Counted from the stretch's first letter, positions 39,400-50,338 are shown. The stretch: 64,000 bases of DNA from Roseateles saccharophilus (GCF_004342485.1 NZ_SMBU01000010.1:1-64000), one strand, 5' to 3'. Notes: a model not told the origin generated them from the letters alone. Made by a program: numbers and translations.

Positions 39400-42024
39400 T
39401 TAGTGGCAGTCCCTGAGCTGGCGCCACAGCTCAGGAACGGGGCTTGCGATACCCGCACGGACCACGGGCTCCCAATAGGCGATGGCCTTGCGGCAGGCTC
39501 CGGCCTGGATGGGCAGTTCATGCAAGTGCACCAGGTGCCAACGCTCAAGTTCCAGAGCTGCACGCGTGCGCAGTTCGCTGTAACGCGGGCGCTGGCTGGC
39601 TGGGTTCCAGGTGGGCGGCAAGGCCAGGGCCTCGTCGATGCGAGCTATCGCGAGACCCGGAGCTAGTTGGCGCGACTCCCAAAGGGCCAGCACGTTCTTG
39701 CTGATCACGGAGGAGGTCTTCATGGAGGCCAGTACACCCTGCAGCGCCCGAGCCTTCGCCTGCAGAACCGGGATCGATGCCACGTTCGCCTGCAGTGAAG
39801 ACAGCAGCACCAACGCCTCCCGGTCCAGCAGCAACCGGCGCCAGCGCTGGTTGCTCGGGTCGCCGGCAACGGCATCTCCCAAAGCGGCCTGAGCACGCGC
39901 ATCGGCGGCCTCAGCCTCCTGGGATTTGCCCAGCTCTGCGAGCGCCCGTGCCCGCCAACCCAGGGCGATCGCCAGGTCCACTTTGGGCAGGAGATCCTGC
40001 GGACGGGCCGCCATCCGCCGGCCAAGCAGGGCAAGCACCTCGTCACTGAATCCGAGCGCTTCGGAGGGCCGACCGCCAGCCACGGCAGTTTCCAGCGCCC
40101 AGACAAGATCGTTGTGGAGCTTCTTCTGATACTCCTCCACGTCGGGATGCTTTGCTTGCAGGCTCCGGGAGAATTCCAGCGCCAGATTGAATTGCCGCCT
40201 CGCTTCGTCCAAGGACAGCGACCTCAGGGCCAGGGTTCCCAAATTGCTTCGAGCATGGGACAACTCCAGCAGCGGTTCGTCAGCGTTCGGCGCCTTGCCG
40301 ACCCACTGCAGGGCGATATCTTGGTAACGCGTCCAATGCTGCAATGCCTGGCCGACCTGCCCCTGCCGCGAAGCCAGCTCCCCCAGCCAGAACTCCAGTT
40401 GCGTCCCCTGACGCAGCACGGTCTCATCCTCAGGCGACTGCCTCTGGGCCTGCTGGAACCACCGCTCGGCCGCAGCCAGCGCATCCGACGCCACGTCGAA
40501 GCGTTCCTTCTGCAGATTGACCTCAGCCAGCATCAGCAGCGCCTTCACACGCTTGAGCAGGTCTTCGGTCGACACCGCCTCGGAAGGGTCCGGGCTGCCC
40601 AACACCTGTAAGGCCTGCTGGCCGATGCCCTCCAGCAGCGACAGCCGCCCCACCGGCCGCAGCTGGCTGGCCACCTCTCCGAGCAGATAGGACAGCAGGT
40701 GTTCGGCCTGCTGTCGCCGCGCCTGGGCCTGGCGCTCGGCCATCTCGGCACGTCGCGCCTGCAGCAGGCTCACCGTCGTCAGCGCCAGCAGCGCGCAGAC
40801 GGCCAGGCCGCCCGCCGCCACCGCCACGCGATGCCGCCGCACGAAGCGACCCAGCACATAGAGGCGGCTGTCCGGCCGCGCGCTGATGGGCTCGTGGGCC
40901 AGCCAGCGGCCCAGGTCATCGGCGAGCGCCTGAGCGTTGGCATAACGCTCGGCCGGCTTCTTCTTCAGCGCCTTGGCGACGATGGTGTCCAGGTCGCCCT
41001 TGAGCAGCCGTGCCTGGCGCGCCAGCGCGGGGTCGGCGGCCTCGGCCGCGGCGCTGGAGAGGCGCCGCGGCCGCGTCTCGACGACGGCCTTCAAGTGGTC
41101 GAGCTGTGTCTGCGTCGCCCCGGCCGTCGGGTGGCGGCCGCCGAGCAGCAGATAGAGCAGCACGCCCAGCGCATAGACGTCGGTGGCCGTCGTCACGTCG
41201 GCCTGCTGCACCTGCTCGGGCGCGGCGAACTGCGGCGTGTAGGCGCTGCCGGCGCGCTGGGTGATCTCGGTGGCGGCGGCGCCGTCCTGGCCCTGGGCCG
41301 CATCGTCCAGCAGCTTGGCGATGCCGAAGTCCAGCAGCTTGACCTGGCCGTCTGCGCTCACCAGGATGTTGCTGGGCTTGAGGTCGCGGTGCAGGATGAG
41401 GCGCGAATGCGCATGGGCCACGGCCGCCAGCACGTCGAGGAAGAGGCGGATGCGGGCCGTGACGTCCAGCGCCTTTTGCTGGCAGTGCTGGTCGATGGGC
41501 AGGCCCTCGACATACTCCAGCACGAGATAGGGCTGGCTGCCGTCGTGCATGCCGGCATCCAGCAACCGCGCGATATGCGGGTGCGAAAGCCGGCCGAGGA
41601 TCTGGCCCTCGCGGGCGAAGCGGGCCGCGCCACCGCTGCCGAACACGCCGGCGCTGAGGAACTTGATCGCAACGTCGCCCTCGAAGCGGCCGTCGGCCCG
41701 GCGCGCCAGCCAAACCGTGCCCATGCCGCCCCGGCCCAGTTCGCGCTGCAGCACATAGGGCCCGATGTGCAGGCCGGTCAGGTCGGGCGGCTCATCGGGT
41801 GCCGCCAGCGTGTCGATGACGGCGCGTGCCGCCGGCGTGTCCAGGAAGCCCTGCATGTCCAGCGCCGCATCGTGGGCCAGCAGGGCCTGGAGCCGGTCGG
41901 CCAGCGCGCCATCCTGCGCGCGCAGGGCCGCCAGGCGCTCGCCGCGCTCGGGCTCGGCCAGGTCCAGCAGCTCGTCGAGCAGGGGGCTCAGCACGGCCCA
42001 CTGTTGCTTGTCGATGGCGGTCAT
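39400..42024 (-). CDS. Transmembrane serine/threonine protein kinase
   Basis: The 874-aa protein has a helical N-terminus of about 85 residues, then a Hanks-type kinase domain, about 90-370: glycine loop GRGGMGTVW, Lys in VAIKFL, catalytic loop HRDLKPSNIL and DFG in LLDFGIAKLL. One membrane helix is near 410-430 (VAVAAGGLAVCALLALTTVSLL). The rest, about 440-874, is helical and TPR-like. ATG at 42024 is preferred; a TTG at 42042 would overlap the sigma stop. With the upstream TIGR02999 sigma factor it forms a pair seen in many bacteria. Confidence 0.92.
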   Translation of the reverse strand: MTAIDKQQWAVLSPLLDELLDLAEPERGERLAALRAQDGALADRLQALLAHDAALDMQGFLDTPAARAVIDTLAAPDEPPDLTGLHIGPYVLQRELGRGGMGTVWLARRADGRFEGDVAIKFLSAGVFGSGGAARFAREGQILGRLSHPHIARLLDAGMHDGSQPYLVLEYVEGLPIDQHCQQKALDVTARIRLFLDVLAAVAHAHSRLILHRDLKPSNILVSADGQVKLLDFGIAKLLDDAAQGQDGAAATEITQRAGSAYTPQFAAPEQVQQADVTTATDVYALGVLLYLLLGGRHPTAGATQTQLDHLKAVVETRPRRLSSAAAEAADPALARQARLLKGDLDTIVAKALKKKPAERYANAQALADDLGRWLAHEPISARPDSRLYVLGRFVRRHRVAVAAGGLAVCALLALTTVSLLQARRAEMAERQAQARRQQAEHLLSYLLGEVASQLRPVGRLSLLEGIGQQALQVLGSPDPSEAVSTEDLLKRVKALLMLAEVNLQKERFDVASDALAAAERWFQQAQRQSPEDETVLRQGTQLEFWLGELASRQGQVGQALQHWTRYQDIALQWVGKAPNADEPLLELSHARSNLGTLALRSLSLDEARRQFNLALEFSRSLQAKHPDVEEYQKKLHNDLVWALETAVAGGRPSEALGFSDEVLALLGRRMAARPQDLLPKVDLAIALGWRARALAELGKSQEAEAADARAQAALGDAVAGDPSNQRWRRLLLDREALVLLSSLQANVASIPVLQAKARALQGVLASMKTSSVISKNVLALWESRQLAPGLAIARIDEALALPPTWNPASQRPRYSELRTRAALELERWHLVHLHELPIQAGACRKAIAYWEPVVRAGIASPVPELWRQLRDCH

Positions 42025-42038
42025 CGCTGCGTGCCGCC

Positions 42039-42593
42039 TCAACCGCGCAGGCTTGTGGCCAGGAAGAGCCGCGCCTTCTGCCAGTCGCGCTGCACCGTGC
42101 GCTCGGTGACGCCCAGTGCATCGGCGATGTCGCGCTCGGGCAGGCCGGCGAAATAGCGCATCTCGACGACCTGGGCCAGGCGCGGCTCGGCCTGGGCCAG
42201 CTCGCCCAGCGCCTCGTGGACCTTCAGCACGTCGTCCTCGGTCTGCGGGGTCTGCTCGGCCACGGCGGTGTTCAGCGTCAGCAGCGCCTGGCCGCCGCCG
42301 CGCCGCTCGGCCTGACGGGCGCGGACGAGGTCGACGACGACGCTGCGCATCGCGCAGGCTGCATAGGCCAGGAAATGCCGGCGGTCCGGGTAGTCGCGGC
42401 CCTGCAGGTCGGCCAGGCGCAGCCAGACCTCGTGCACCAGGGCCGTCGCGTCCAGCAGCGTCACGCCGCCGGACTGGCGCAGATGGCGCCGCGCCTGCCG
42501 GCGCAGGTCGTCGTACAGCGCCGCCACCACCTGGTCGCCCGCGGCCCGGTCGCCCTGCGACGCGGCCTTCAGCATCTGGGTGATGTCTTGCAT
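42039..42593 (-). CDS. ECF-type sigma factor (TIGR02999-like)
   Basis: A 184-aa sigma factor. Region 2 (LLDATALVHEVWLRLADLQGRDYPDRRHFLAYAACAMRSVVVDLVRARQAERRGGG, about 45-105) has the features of the TIGR02999 group, and region 4 (RLAQVVEMRYFAGLPERDIADALGVTERTVQRDW) is at about 135-170. Members of this group typically sit beside Ser/Thr kinases, as here. No anti-sigma gene is visible. The 226 bp upstream hold no gene. Confidence 0.9.
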   Translation of the reverse strand: MQDITQMLKAASQGDRAAGDQVVAALYDDLRRQARRHLRQSGGVTLLDATALVHEVWLRLADLQGRDYPDRRHFLAYAACAMRSVVVDLVRARQAERRGGGQALLTLNTAVAEQTPQTEDDVLKVHEALGELAQAEPRLAQVVEMRYFAGLPERDIADALGVTERTVQRDWQKARLFLATSLRG

Positions 42594-42819
42594 GGCGCGG
42601 ACTCTAGCCGCTGATCGCGCCTGCCTAACCCGCCAGGCCCAGGGAAACCCCTGAAACGCCAGCCGCTCGCCAACATTTTTTTGCGGCGCGTGTCGGGTTT
42701 TGCGTCGCCGCCGCGTTTTTCAACTGTGAGGGTCCAGTCCGCTGCGCGCCAGGGAGGCCGGCAAGGATCGGAGGCAACTGGCGGATGCGGCCCTCACCCC
42801 GTCACAACCCCTGCCCGCC

Positions 42820-43365
42820 ATGTCCCTGGTCAGCCCCTCCGACAGCCCCCTGCCAGCCCCCCGGACGGCGCCCACGCCGCCCCGGCGCGTCGAAACCACG
42901 GTCGAACTCGAGATCGAGCTCATCCGCCATCTGGCCCGCAGCCGCCGCCAGGGCGACCAGATGGCCTTGCTGTGGATCGAGGTCGAGCTGCTGAGCCTCG
43001 TCGGGCAGGCCTCGGCCGACGGCCTTCGCGAAACCGTGGCCCAGGCCCTGGGCGCGCGGCTGCTTTATCGCGTGCGCCGCACCGACTTCGTCTTCCAGGT
43101 GGGCGACACCGGTTTTGCCGTGCTGCTGGACACCGACAAGGCCGGCGCAGAACTGGTGGAGCGCCGCCTGTTCGAGCAGCTGCGCGGCCCCTATGGCCTG
43201 GAGAAGAACCTGGCCCAGGTCCAGATCAGCGTCGGCCTGGCCGTTTCCTCCGAGGCCCACCGGCATGGCAGCGGCCTGCTGCAATGCGCGATCGACGACA
43301 TCTACGCCCGCCCGCAGCCTGCCGCGGCAGCACTGCCGGCTTCGAGCGTGGCCAACAGCATCTAG
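42820..43365 (+). CDS. Degenerate GGDEF-domain protein
   Basis: A 181-aa protein with a GGDEF-like core at about 30-165. ETTVELEIELIRHLARSRRQGDQMALLWIEV aligns with the first helix and strand. RRTDFVFQVGDTGFAVLL aligns with RRSDLVARYGGDEFAVLL, so the active-site GGDEF is replaced by GDTGF. The RxxD inhibitory-site motif, five residues before, is retained. A diguanylate cyclase active site is therefore lost, while a c-di-GMP-binding I-site may remain. Its stop codon overlaps that of livF in CTAG. Confidence 0.7.
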   Translation: MSLVSPSDSPLPAPRTAPTPPRRVETTVELEIELIRHLARSRRQGDQMALLWIEVELLSLVGQASADGLRETVAQALGARLLYRVRRTDFVFQVGDTGFAVLLDTDKAGAELVERRLFEQLRGPYGLEKNLAQVQISVGLAVSSEAHRHGSGLLQCAIDDIYARPQPAAAALPASSVANSI

Positions 43366-44072
43366 ACCTCCAGCCACTCCTTGCGGATGTAGGCATTGCC
43401 GCGCAGCTCGGCGGGGCTGCCCTCGAAGACGATGCGGCCGTGGCCCATCACATAGCAGCGCTCGGAGATCTCCAGCGCGATGGCGAGCTTCTGCTCCACG
43501 AGCAGCACGCCCAGGCCGCGCTTCTTGAGCTCCTTCAGGTACTCGGCCACCAGCTCGACGATCTTGGGCGCCAGGCCCTCGGTGGGCTCGTCGATCATGA
43601 TGAGGTCGGGGTCGCCCATCAGCGTGCGGCACAGCGTCAGCATCTGTTGCTCGCCGCCCGAGAGCACGCCGGCCTCGGTGTGCTGGCGCTCCCGCAGCCG
43701 CGGGAACATGCGGTACATGTCGTCGAAGTTCCAGCGCGCATTCTTGGCGCCGGACTTCTGGCCGAGCAGCAGGTTCTGGTGCACCGTGAGCTTGGGAAAG
43801 ATGTCGCGGTTCTCGGGCACATAGCCCAGGCCCAGGTGGGCGATCTCGTAGGCCTTGCGGCCGATGAGCTCGGCGCCGCCGAACTGCACCGATCCCTTGG
43901 CATCGACCTGGCCCATGATGGTCTTGACCGTCGTCGAGCGCCCGGCGCCGTTGCGGCCCAGCAGGCTGACGATCTCGCCCGGACGCACCTCCATGCTGAC
44001 GCCGTGCAGCACATGGCTCTTGCCGTAGAAGGCGTGGACATTGTCGAGTTTGAGGGTGCGCGCTTCGCTCAT
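43362..44072 (-). CDS. livF: Branched-chain amino-acid ABC transporter, ATPase LivF
   Basis: A 236-aa ATP-binding subunit. Walker A is GRNGAGRSTT (note GRS for the usual GKS/GKT, near 40), the signature is LSGGEQQML (near 135), and Walker B is LIMIDEPTEGLAPK. The Arg in place of the Walker A Lys is unusual in LivF (GAGRST also occurs in betaproteobacterial relatives) and may be normal for this lineage. It overlaps livG by ATGA. Confidence 0.93.
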   Translation of the reverse strand: MSEARTLKLDNVHAFYGKSHVLHGVSMEVRPGEIVSLLGRNGAGRSTTVKTIMGQVDAKGSVQFGGAELIGRKAYEIAHLGLGYVPENRDIFPKLTVHQNLLLGQKSGAKNARWNFDDMYRMFPRLRERQHTEAGVLSGGEQQMLTLCRTLMGDPDLIMIDEPTEGLAPKIVELVAEYLKELKKRGLGVLLVEQKLAIALEISERCYVMGHGRIVFEGSPAELRGNAYIRKEWLEV

Positions 44073-44836
44073 GCCGCCGCCTGTGTTTCTGCCAGCACCG
44101 AGCCCAGATAGGCCTCCTGCACCCGCGCATTCGCGCGCACCGCGTCCGGCGTGTCGAAGGCGATGACCTCGCCGTAGACCAGCACGGCGATCTTGTCGGC
44201 CAGGCCGAAGACGACACCCATGTCGTGCTCCACGGTCAGCAGGGTCTTGCCCTCCGTCACCTCGCGGATCAGCTGGATGAAACGCTTGGTCTCGCTCTTG
44301 CTCATGCCGGCCGTGGGCTCGTCAAGCAGGATGACGCTGGAGCCGCCCGCGATGGTGATGCCGATCTCCAGCGCCCGCGCCTCGGCGTAGGTGAGGTTCA
44401 TGGCCAGCACGTCGCGTTTCTTGTCGAGCTTGATCATCTCGAGGATCTGCTCGGTGCGATCGTTGGCGTCGTCCAGGTCGGCGAGGAACTTCCAGAACGC
44501 GTAGCGGTGGCTCAGGCTCCACAGCACGGCGCAGCGGATGTTCTCGAACACCGACAGCCGCGTGAACAGGTTGGAGACCTGGAAGCTGCGGGACAGGCCC
44601 TGGCGGTTGATCTCATAGGGCTTGCGGCCGTCGATGCGGCGGCCGTGCAGCTGGATCTCGCCAGAAGTGGGCGCAAAGCGCCCGCTGATCAGGTTGAAAA
44701 GCGTGCTCTTGCCCGCGCCGTTGGGGCCGATGATGGCGACGCGTTCGCCGGCCTGCACGGCCAGGTTGGCGCCGCGGATGATCTCGCTCTTGCCGAAGCT
44801 CTTGCGCACGTCGCGCAGTTCGAGGGCGTAAGTCAA
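44069..44836 (-). CDS. livG: Branched-chain amino-acid ABC transporter, ATPase LivG
   Basis: A 255-aa ATP-binding subunit. Start TTG at 44836, overlapping the livM stop, with GGGAGGCG upstream. Walker A is GPNGAGKST (near 38). The signature region reads NLTYAEARALEIGIT where LSYGEQR is usual, a weak C-loop. Walker B is VILLDEPTAGMSKSE. A His-loop is present in LTVEHDMGVVFGLAD. Confidence 0.93.
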   Translation of the reverse strand: MTYALELRDVRKSFGKSEIIRGANLAVQAGERVAIIGPNGAGKSTLFNLISGRFAPTSGEIQLHGRRIDGRKPYEINRQGLSRSFQVSNLFTRLSVFENIRCAVLWSLSHRYAFWKFLADLDDANDRTEQILEMIKLDKKRDVLAMNLTYAEARALEIGITIAGGSSVILLDEPTAGMSKSETKRFIQLIREVTEGKTLLTVEHDMGVVFGLADKIAVLVYGEVIAFDTPDAVRANARVQEAYLGSVLAETQAAA

Positions 44837-46128
44837 AGCGCCTCCCTGCGTTTGATTTCCTTCTCGATGTCTTCCTGGATCTCGCCCCATTCGTGCACAT
44901 AGTGGCGCCGCACCAGCTCGAACAGAGCCGCGCCGACGACGAGCAGCAAGCCCGCGCCGAACCAGGCATCGACACCCGCGCTGTTCAGCGTCGCGCCCAT
45001 GAAGCGCAGCTCCGGGCCCAGGGCCTCGTTGAGCTGGCGGTGGTAGACCATCTCGATCATTGCTGCCGCGCCCACCAGGGCCGCCAGTGCGGTGCCGGCA
45101 AGCGCCAGGTAGGACGTCCACAGCTTCTTCAACTTGCCGAAGGCCGCGACGCGCAGGTTCATCAGGATCAGGCTGGCGAAGCCGCCCGGCGCATACATGA
45201 CCATGAACAGGAAGATCAGGCCCAGGTAGAGCAGCCAGGCCTTCGTCAGCTCCGACAGCAGCACGCCGCAGATGACCATCAGCACCGCGCCGATGATGGG
45301 CCCGAAGAAGACCGTCGCGCCGCCCAGGAAGGTGAACAGCAGGTAGGCGCCGGAGCGCGTCGCATGCAGCACCTCGCCGTTGACGATCTCGGTGTTGATG
45401 GCGCCCAGCCCCCCGGCGATGCCGGCGAAGAAGCCCGAGATCGTGAAGGCCATGAAGCGCACCCAGTGCGTGTCGTAGCCGACGAACTCGACGCGCTCGG
45501 GGTTGTCGCGCACCGCGTTGAGCATGCGGCCGAGCGGCGTGCGCGTCAGCGCGAACATCGCTGCCGTGCAGACGAAGCAATAGACGGCCACGAGGTAATA
45601 GACCTGGATCTGCGGGCCGAACGTGATGCCCAGCACCGCGTTGCCGATGACGCGGTTGCTGGAGATGCCGCCCTCGCCGCCCGAGAACTCCGGCAGCATC
45701 AGCGCCAGCGCGAAGACCAGCTCGCCCACGCCCAGCGTGATCATCGCGAAGGGCGTGCCGGCCTTTTTCGTCGACACATAGCCCAGCAGGGCCGCGCAGA
45801 CCAGGCCGGCCAGGCCGCCGACGAGCGGGATCAGGCTGACCGGCAGGCCCAGCGTGCCGGCGCCGGCCATGTTCAGCGCATGGATGGCCAGGAAGGCGCC
45901 CATGCCGCTGTAGACCGCATGGCCGAAGCTCAGCATGCCGCCCTGGCCGAGCAGCATGTTGTAGGCCAGGCAGGCGATGACGCCGATGCCCATCTGCGTG
46001 AGCATGGTCTGCGCGAGGCCGCTGGTCCAGATGCGCGGCGCGACGAAGAGCGCCAGCGCGAACAGGCTCCAGATGACCCAGCGCCCGACGTTATAGGGCT
46101 TGAAGTGGAATTCGCGGCGCTTGGCCAT
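44833..46128 (-). CDS. livM: Branched-chain amino-acid ABC transporter, permease LivM
   Basis: A 431-aa inner-membrane permease with about ten hydrophobic helices. It has the signatures GQGGMLSFGHAVYSGMGAF and TLGVGELVFALALMLPEFSGGEGG. The last 90 residues add two helices (about 340-360 and 395-410) and a charged tail (EIQEDIEKEIKRREAL), so it is longer than the common 320-360 aa. GGGAGGATTG precedes the ATG at 46128; its A is also the last base of the livH stop. Confidence 0.93.
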   Translation of the reverse strand: MAKRREFHFKPYNVGRWVIWSLFALALFVAPRIWTSGLAQTMLTQMGIGVIACLAYNMLLGQGGMLSFGHAVYSGMGAFLAIHALNMAGAGTLGLPVSLIPLVGGLAGLVCAALLGYVSTKKAGTPFAMITLGVGELVFALALMLPEFSGGEGGISSNRVIGNAVLGITFGPQIQVYYLVAVYCFVCTAAMFALTRTPLGRMLNAVRDNPERVEFVGYDTHWVRFMAFTISGFFAGIAGGLGAINTEIVNGEVLHATRSGAYLLFTFLGGATVFFGPIIGAVLMVICGVLLSELTKAWLLYLGLIFLFMVMYAPGGFASLILMNLRVAAFGKLKKLWTSYLALAGTALAALVGAAAMIEMVYHRQLNEALGPELRFMGATLNSAGVDAWFGAGLLLVVGAALFELVRRHYVHEWGEIQEDIEKEIKRREAL

Positions 46129-47159
46129 CAATCCTCCCGCGTGCCGAGCAGGCCCTTGGGCCGGAAGATCAGGATCAGCACCATCAGCAGATAGGGCAGG
46201 ATCTGGGCCACGTCCTTCAGCGCCAGGCGCAGCACGGGATAGGCGGGCGTGTCGGGCGTGATCGTCAGGCCCAGCGATGTCAGCGCCGAGGCCAGCGACG
46301 CGTCCACCGTCAGCGGCAGCGTCTGCAGCAGGCCGATGACGAGCGAGCCGACGAAGGCCCCCGCCAGCGAGCCGATGCCGCCCACGACGACGACGACGAA
46401 GATGATGGAGCCGACGATGACCGCCATATTGGGCTCGGTCACGAAGGTGATGCCGCCGATGACGCCGGCCAGCGCCGCCAGCGCGCAGCCGCTGCCGAAC
46501 ACCAGCATCAGCACGCGCGGCACGTTGTGGCCCAGGGCCTCGACCATCTCGGGGTGGGTCAGCGAGGCCTGGATGACGAGGCCGACGCGGGTGCGCGTCA
46601 GCAGCAGCCACAGGCCCAGCAGCATCAGCAGCGCCACCAGCATCATGAAGGCGCGCGTCAGCGGGAAGGTGGAGCACAGCGCCGCGGTGCAGAGCTCGGG
46701 CGCGGCCTTGCCGAGCGCGAAGGACATGCCCTGGCCCGGCGCGGAGATGAGGGTGAAGGCCGAGCCCTGCAGCTCGGGCGGCGGCGTGAAGGGCACGGCA
46801 GTGCGCCCCCAGACCAGCTGCACCAGCTCCAGGATGACGTAGGACAGGCCAAAGGTGATCAGCAGCTCGGGCACATGGCCGAACTTGTGCACCCGCCGCA
46901 GCGCCAGCCGCTCGAAGGCCGCGCCCATCGCGCCGACGATGAGGGGCGCCAGCAGCAGGGCCGGCCAGAAACCGATGACGCCGACCAGCGAGTAGGCGAC
47001 ATAGGCGCCCACCATGTAGAAGCTGGCGTGCGCGAAGTTCAGCACGCCCATCATGCTGAAGATCAGCGTGAGGCCCGAGCTGAGCATGAACAGCAGCAGG
47101 CCGGACGACAGGCCGTTCAGCAGGTTGATGAAGACTTGATCCAAGGCGGAGGCCGGCAA
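46128..47159 (-). CDS. livH: Branched-chain amino-acid ABC transporter, permease LivH
   Basis: A 343-aa inner-membrane permease: FINLLNGLSSGLLLFMLSSGLTLIFSMMGVLNFAHASFYMVGAYVAY is the typical LivH start, followed by about seven more helices and the loop TFVTEPNMAVIVGSIIFVVVVVGGIGSLAGAFVGSLVIG. The start is TTG at 47159 with no strong ribosome-binding site, which fits the lower expression expected for membrane subunits. Confidence 0.93.
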   Translation of the reverse strand: MPASALDQVFINLLNGLSSGLLLFMLSSGLTLIFSMMGVLNFAHASFYMVGAYVAYSLVGVIGFWPALLLAPLIVGAMGAAFERLALRRVHKFGHVPELLITFGLSYVILELVQLVWGRTAVPFTPPPELQGSAFTLISAPGQGMSFALGKAAPELCTAALCSTFPLTRAFMMLVALLMLLGLWLLLTRTRVGLVIQASLTHPEMVEALGHNVPRVLMLVFGSGCALAALAGVIGGITFVTEPNMAVIVGSIIFVVVVVGGIGSLAGAFVGSLVIGLLQTLPLTVDASLASALTSLGLTITPDTPAYPVLRLALKDVAQILPYLLMVLILIFRPKGLLGTRED

Positions 47160-47170
47160 GGTCAGGGGAT

Positions 47171-47195
47171 CGCGCCGCCGCTCGGCGGCGGCGCG
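47171..47195 (-). other. GC hairpin between livK and livH
   Basis: CGCGCCGCCGC (47171-47181), loop TCG, GCGGCGGCGCG (47185-47195): a perfect 11-bp stem without a T run, in the 58-bp gap between livK and livH. Such hairpins in transporter operons are known to stabilise the binding-protein mRNA or cause partial termination, so that livK is expressed above the membrane genes. Confidence 0.6.
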
Positions 47196-47217
47196 GCCGG
47201 GTCAGGCAACCAGGCGG

Positions 47218-48471
47218 TCAGCCGGGCCTTTTCATCTGGCAGGAAGTGGGCGTCGAGGACACATAGCTCTCGAACTGCTTCACCGGCGCCAGTGTCATGC
47301 CCGTGTTCTCGGGGCTGTACGGGTACTTCGCATCGGCCTTTTGCCAGACCGAGATGTAGAGGGCCTGCTGCAGCTGGTGATCGGCCTTGCGCATCGTCAC
47401 GTCGCCGTTGAAGCTCTTGACCGTCAGGCCTTCCAGCGTCTTCGCAACCTTGACCGGGTCGGTCGACTTGGCGGCAGCCATGGCCTGGCTCAGCATCAGG
47501 AAGATGTGGTCCACACTGAGCGTGTACATGTCGTCGTTGAACTTGGCCTTGAACTCGTTGGCCAGCTTCTGCGTCTCGCCGCCCATGTTGTAGTGGCTGT
47601 AGGCGACCTGGTAGACACGGCCGGCGCCGCCCTGGCCCAGGGCCGTCGGCGTGCCGGTGACGCCGGTGTAGTAGGTGAAGAACTTGCCGTTGTAGCCGGC
47701 CTCGTTGGCGGCCTTCACGAGCAGGGCCAGGTCGGAGCCCCAGTTGCCGGTGATGACGGTGTCGGCGCCGCTGGCCTTGATCTTGGCGACATAGGGCGCG
47801 AAGTCGCGCACCTGGGCCAGCGGGTGCAGGTCCTCGCCGACGATCTGGATGTCGGGGCGCTTGCGCGCCAGCATCTCCTTGGCGTACTTGGCGACCTGGT
47901 GGCCATGGGCGTAATTCTGGTTCAGCAGGAAGACCTTCTTGACGTCGGGCTGGTCCTTCATGAAGGTGGTCAGCGCCTCCATCTTCATCGAGGTGTCGGC
48001 GTCGAAGCGGAAGTGCCAGTAGCTGCACTTGCTGTTGGTCAGGTCGGGGTCCACCGCCGAGTAGTTCAGGTAGACGACTTCCTTGCCCGGGTTGCGCTCG
48101 TTGTACTTGCTGACCGCGTCGCTCAGCGCCAGCGCGACGCTGGAGCCGTTGCCCTGCATCACGTAGCGGATGCCCTGGTCGGTGGCGGCCTTCAGCAGGT
48201 TCAGCGTCTCGGCGGGGCTGAGCTTGTTGTCGAAGGTGACGATCTCGAACTTCACGCCGGCCGGGTTGCTCTTGTTGAACTTCTCGGCGAGGAACTGGAA
48301 GGTCTTGACCTGGTTCTGGCCGACCGGGCCCATCAGGCCGGACAGCGCGTCGATGTAGGCCAGCTTGACCGTCTCGCCCTTCTGCGCCTGCGCGGCGCCG
48401 GCGCTCAGCGCGAGGGCCGCGGCGGCCGTCAGCATGCGCAAGGGAAAGCGGGTCGAAGTGATGTCGAACAT
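47218..48471 (-). CDS. livK: Branched-chain amino-acid ABC transporter, substrate-binding protein
   Basis: A 417-aa periplasmic binding protein of the leucine-binding type I fold. Signal peptide FPLRMLTAAAALALSAGAAQAQ is cleaved near residue 29. The mature part begins KGETVKLAYIDALSGLMGPVGQNQ. Two Rossmann-like lobes (VVYLNYSAVDPDLTNSKCSYWHFR, VKKVFLLNQNYAHGHQ). Substrate could be a branched-chain amino acid, amide or other small compound. GGAGACAGGC precedes the ATG. It is the first gene of the livKHMGF run. Confidence 0.92.
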   Translation of the reverse strand: MFDITSTRFPLRMLTAAAALALSAGAAQAQKGETVKLAYIDALSGLMGPVGQNQVKTFQFLAEKFNKSNPAGVKFEIVTFDNKLSPAETLNLLKAATDQGIRYVMQGNGSSVALALSDAVSKYNERNPGKEVVYLNYSAVDPDLTNSKCSYWHFRFDADTSMKMEALTTFMKDQPDVKKVFLLNQNYAHGHQVAKYAKEMLARKRPDIQIVGEDLHPLAQVRDFAPYVAKIKASGADTVITGNWGSDLALLVKAANEAGYNGKFFTYYTGVTGTPTALGQGGAGRVYQVAYSHYNMGGETQKLANEFKAKFNDDMYTLSVDHIFLMLSQAMAAAKSTDPVKVAKTLEGLTVKSFNGDVTMRKADHQLQQALYISVWQKADAKYPYSPENTGMTLAPVKQFESYVSSTPTSCQMKRPG

Positions 48472-48557
48472 GCCTGTCTCCTGTTATGGCTCTGGATGTG
48501 AACGAAAGTTAATCCCGCCGGGCTGCGGCGCAGTCCCGGGCTTACCCGACGCGGCGC

Positions 48558-50204
<1,647 letters not shown>

Positions 50205-50338
50205 GCTTGTCTCCTGCCGGTCTTATCGATCCAGTCTAGCCCGCGTGCCCGTGGCTGGCGCGTCACAACCGCGACCCTTCGCCCCCGGGGAAACACCCAG
50301 GCGAGCAGGGTGCAAGACCCCGTCACTAAACTGGTGCG

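Noticed and set aside
43362-44072. LivF Walker A Arg (GAGRST) as an inactivating mutation
   Set aside because: The other motifs are intact and GAGRST-type variants are, as I recall, common in LivF of this lineage, so it is not reported as a defect.
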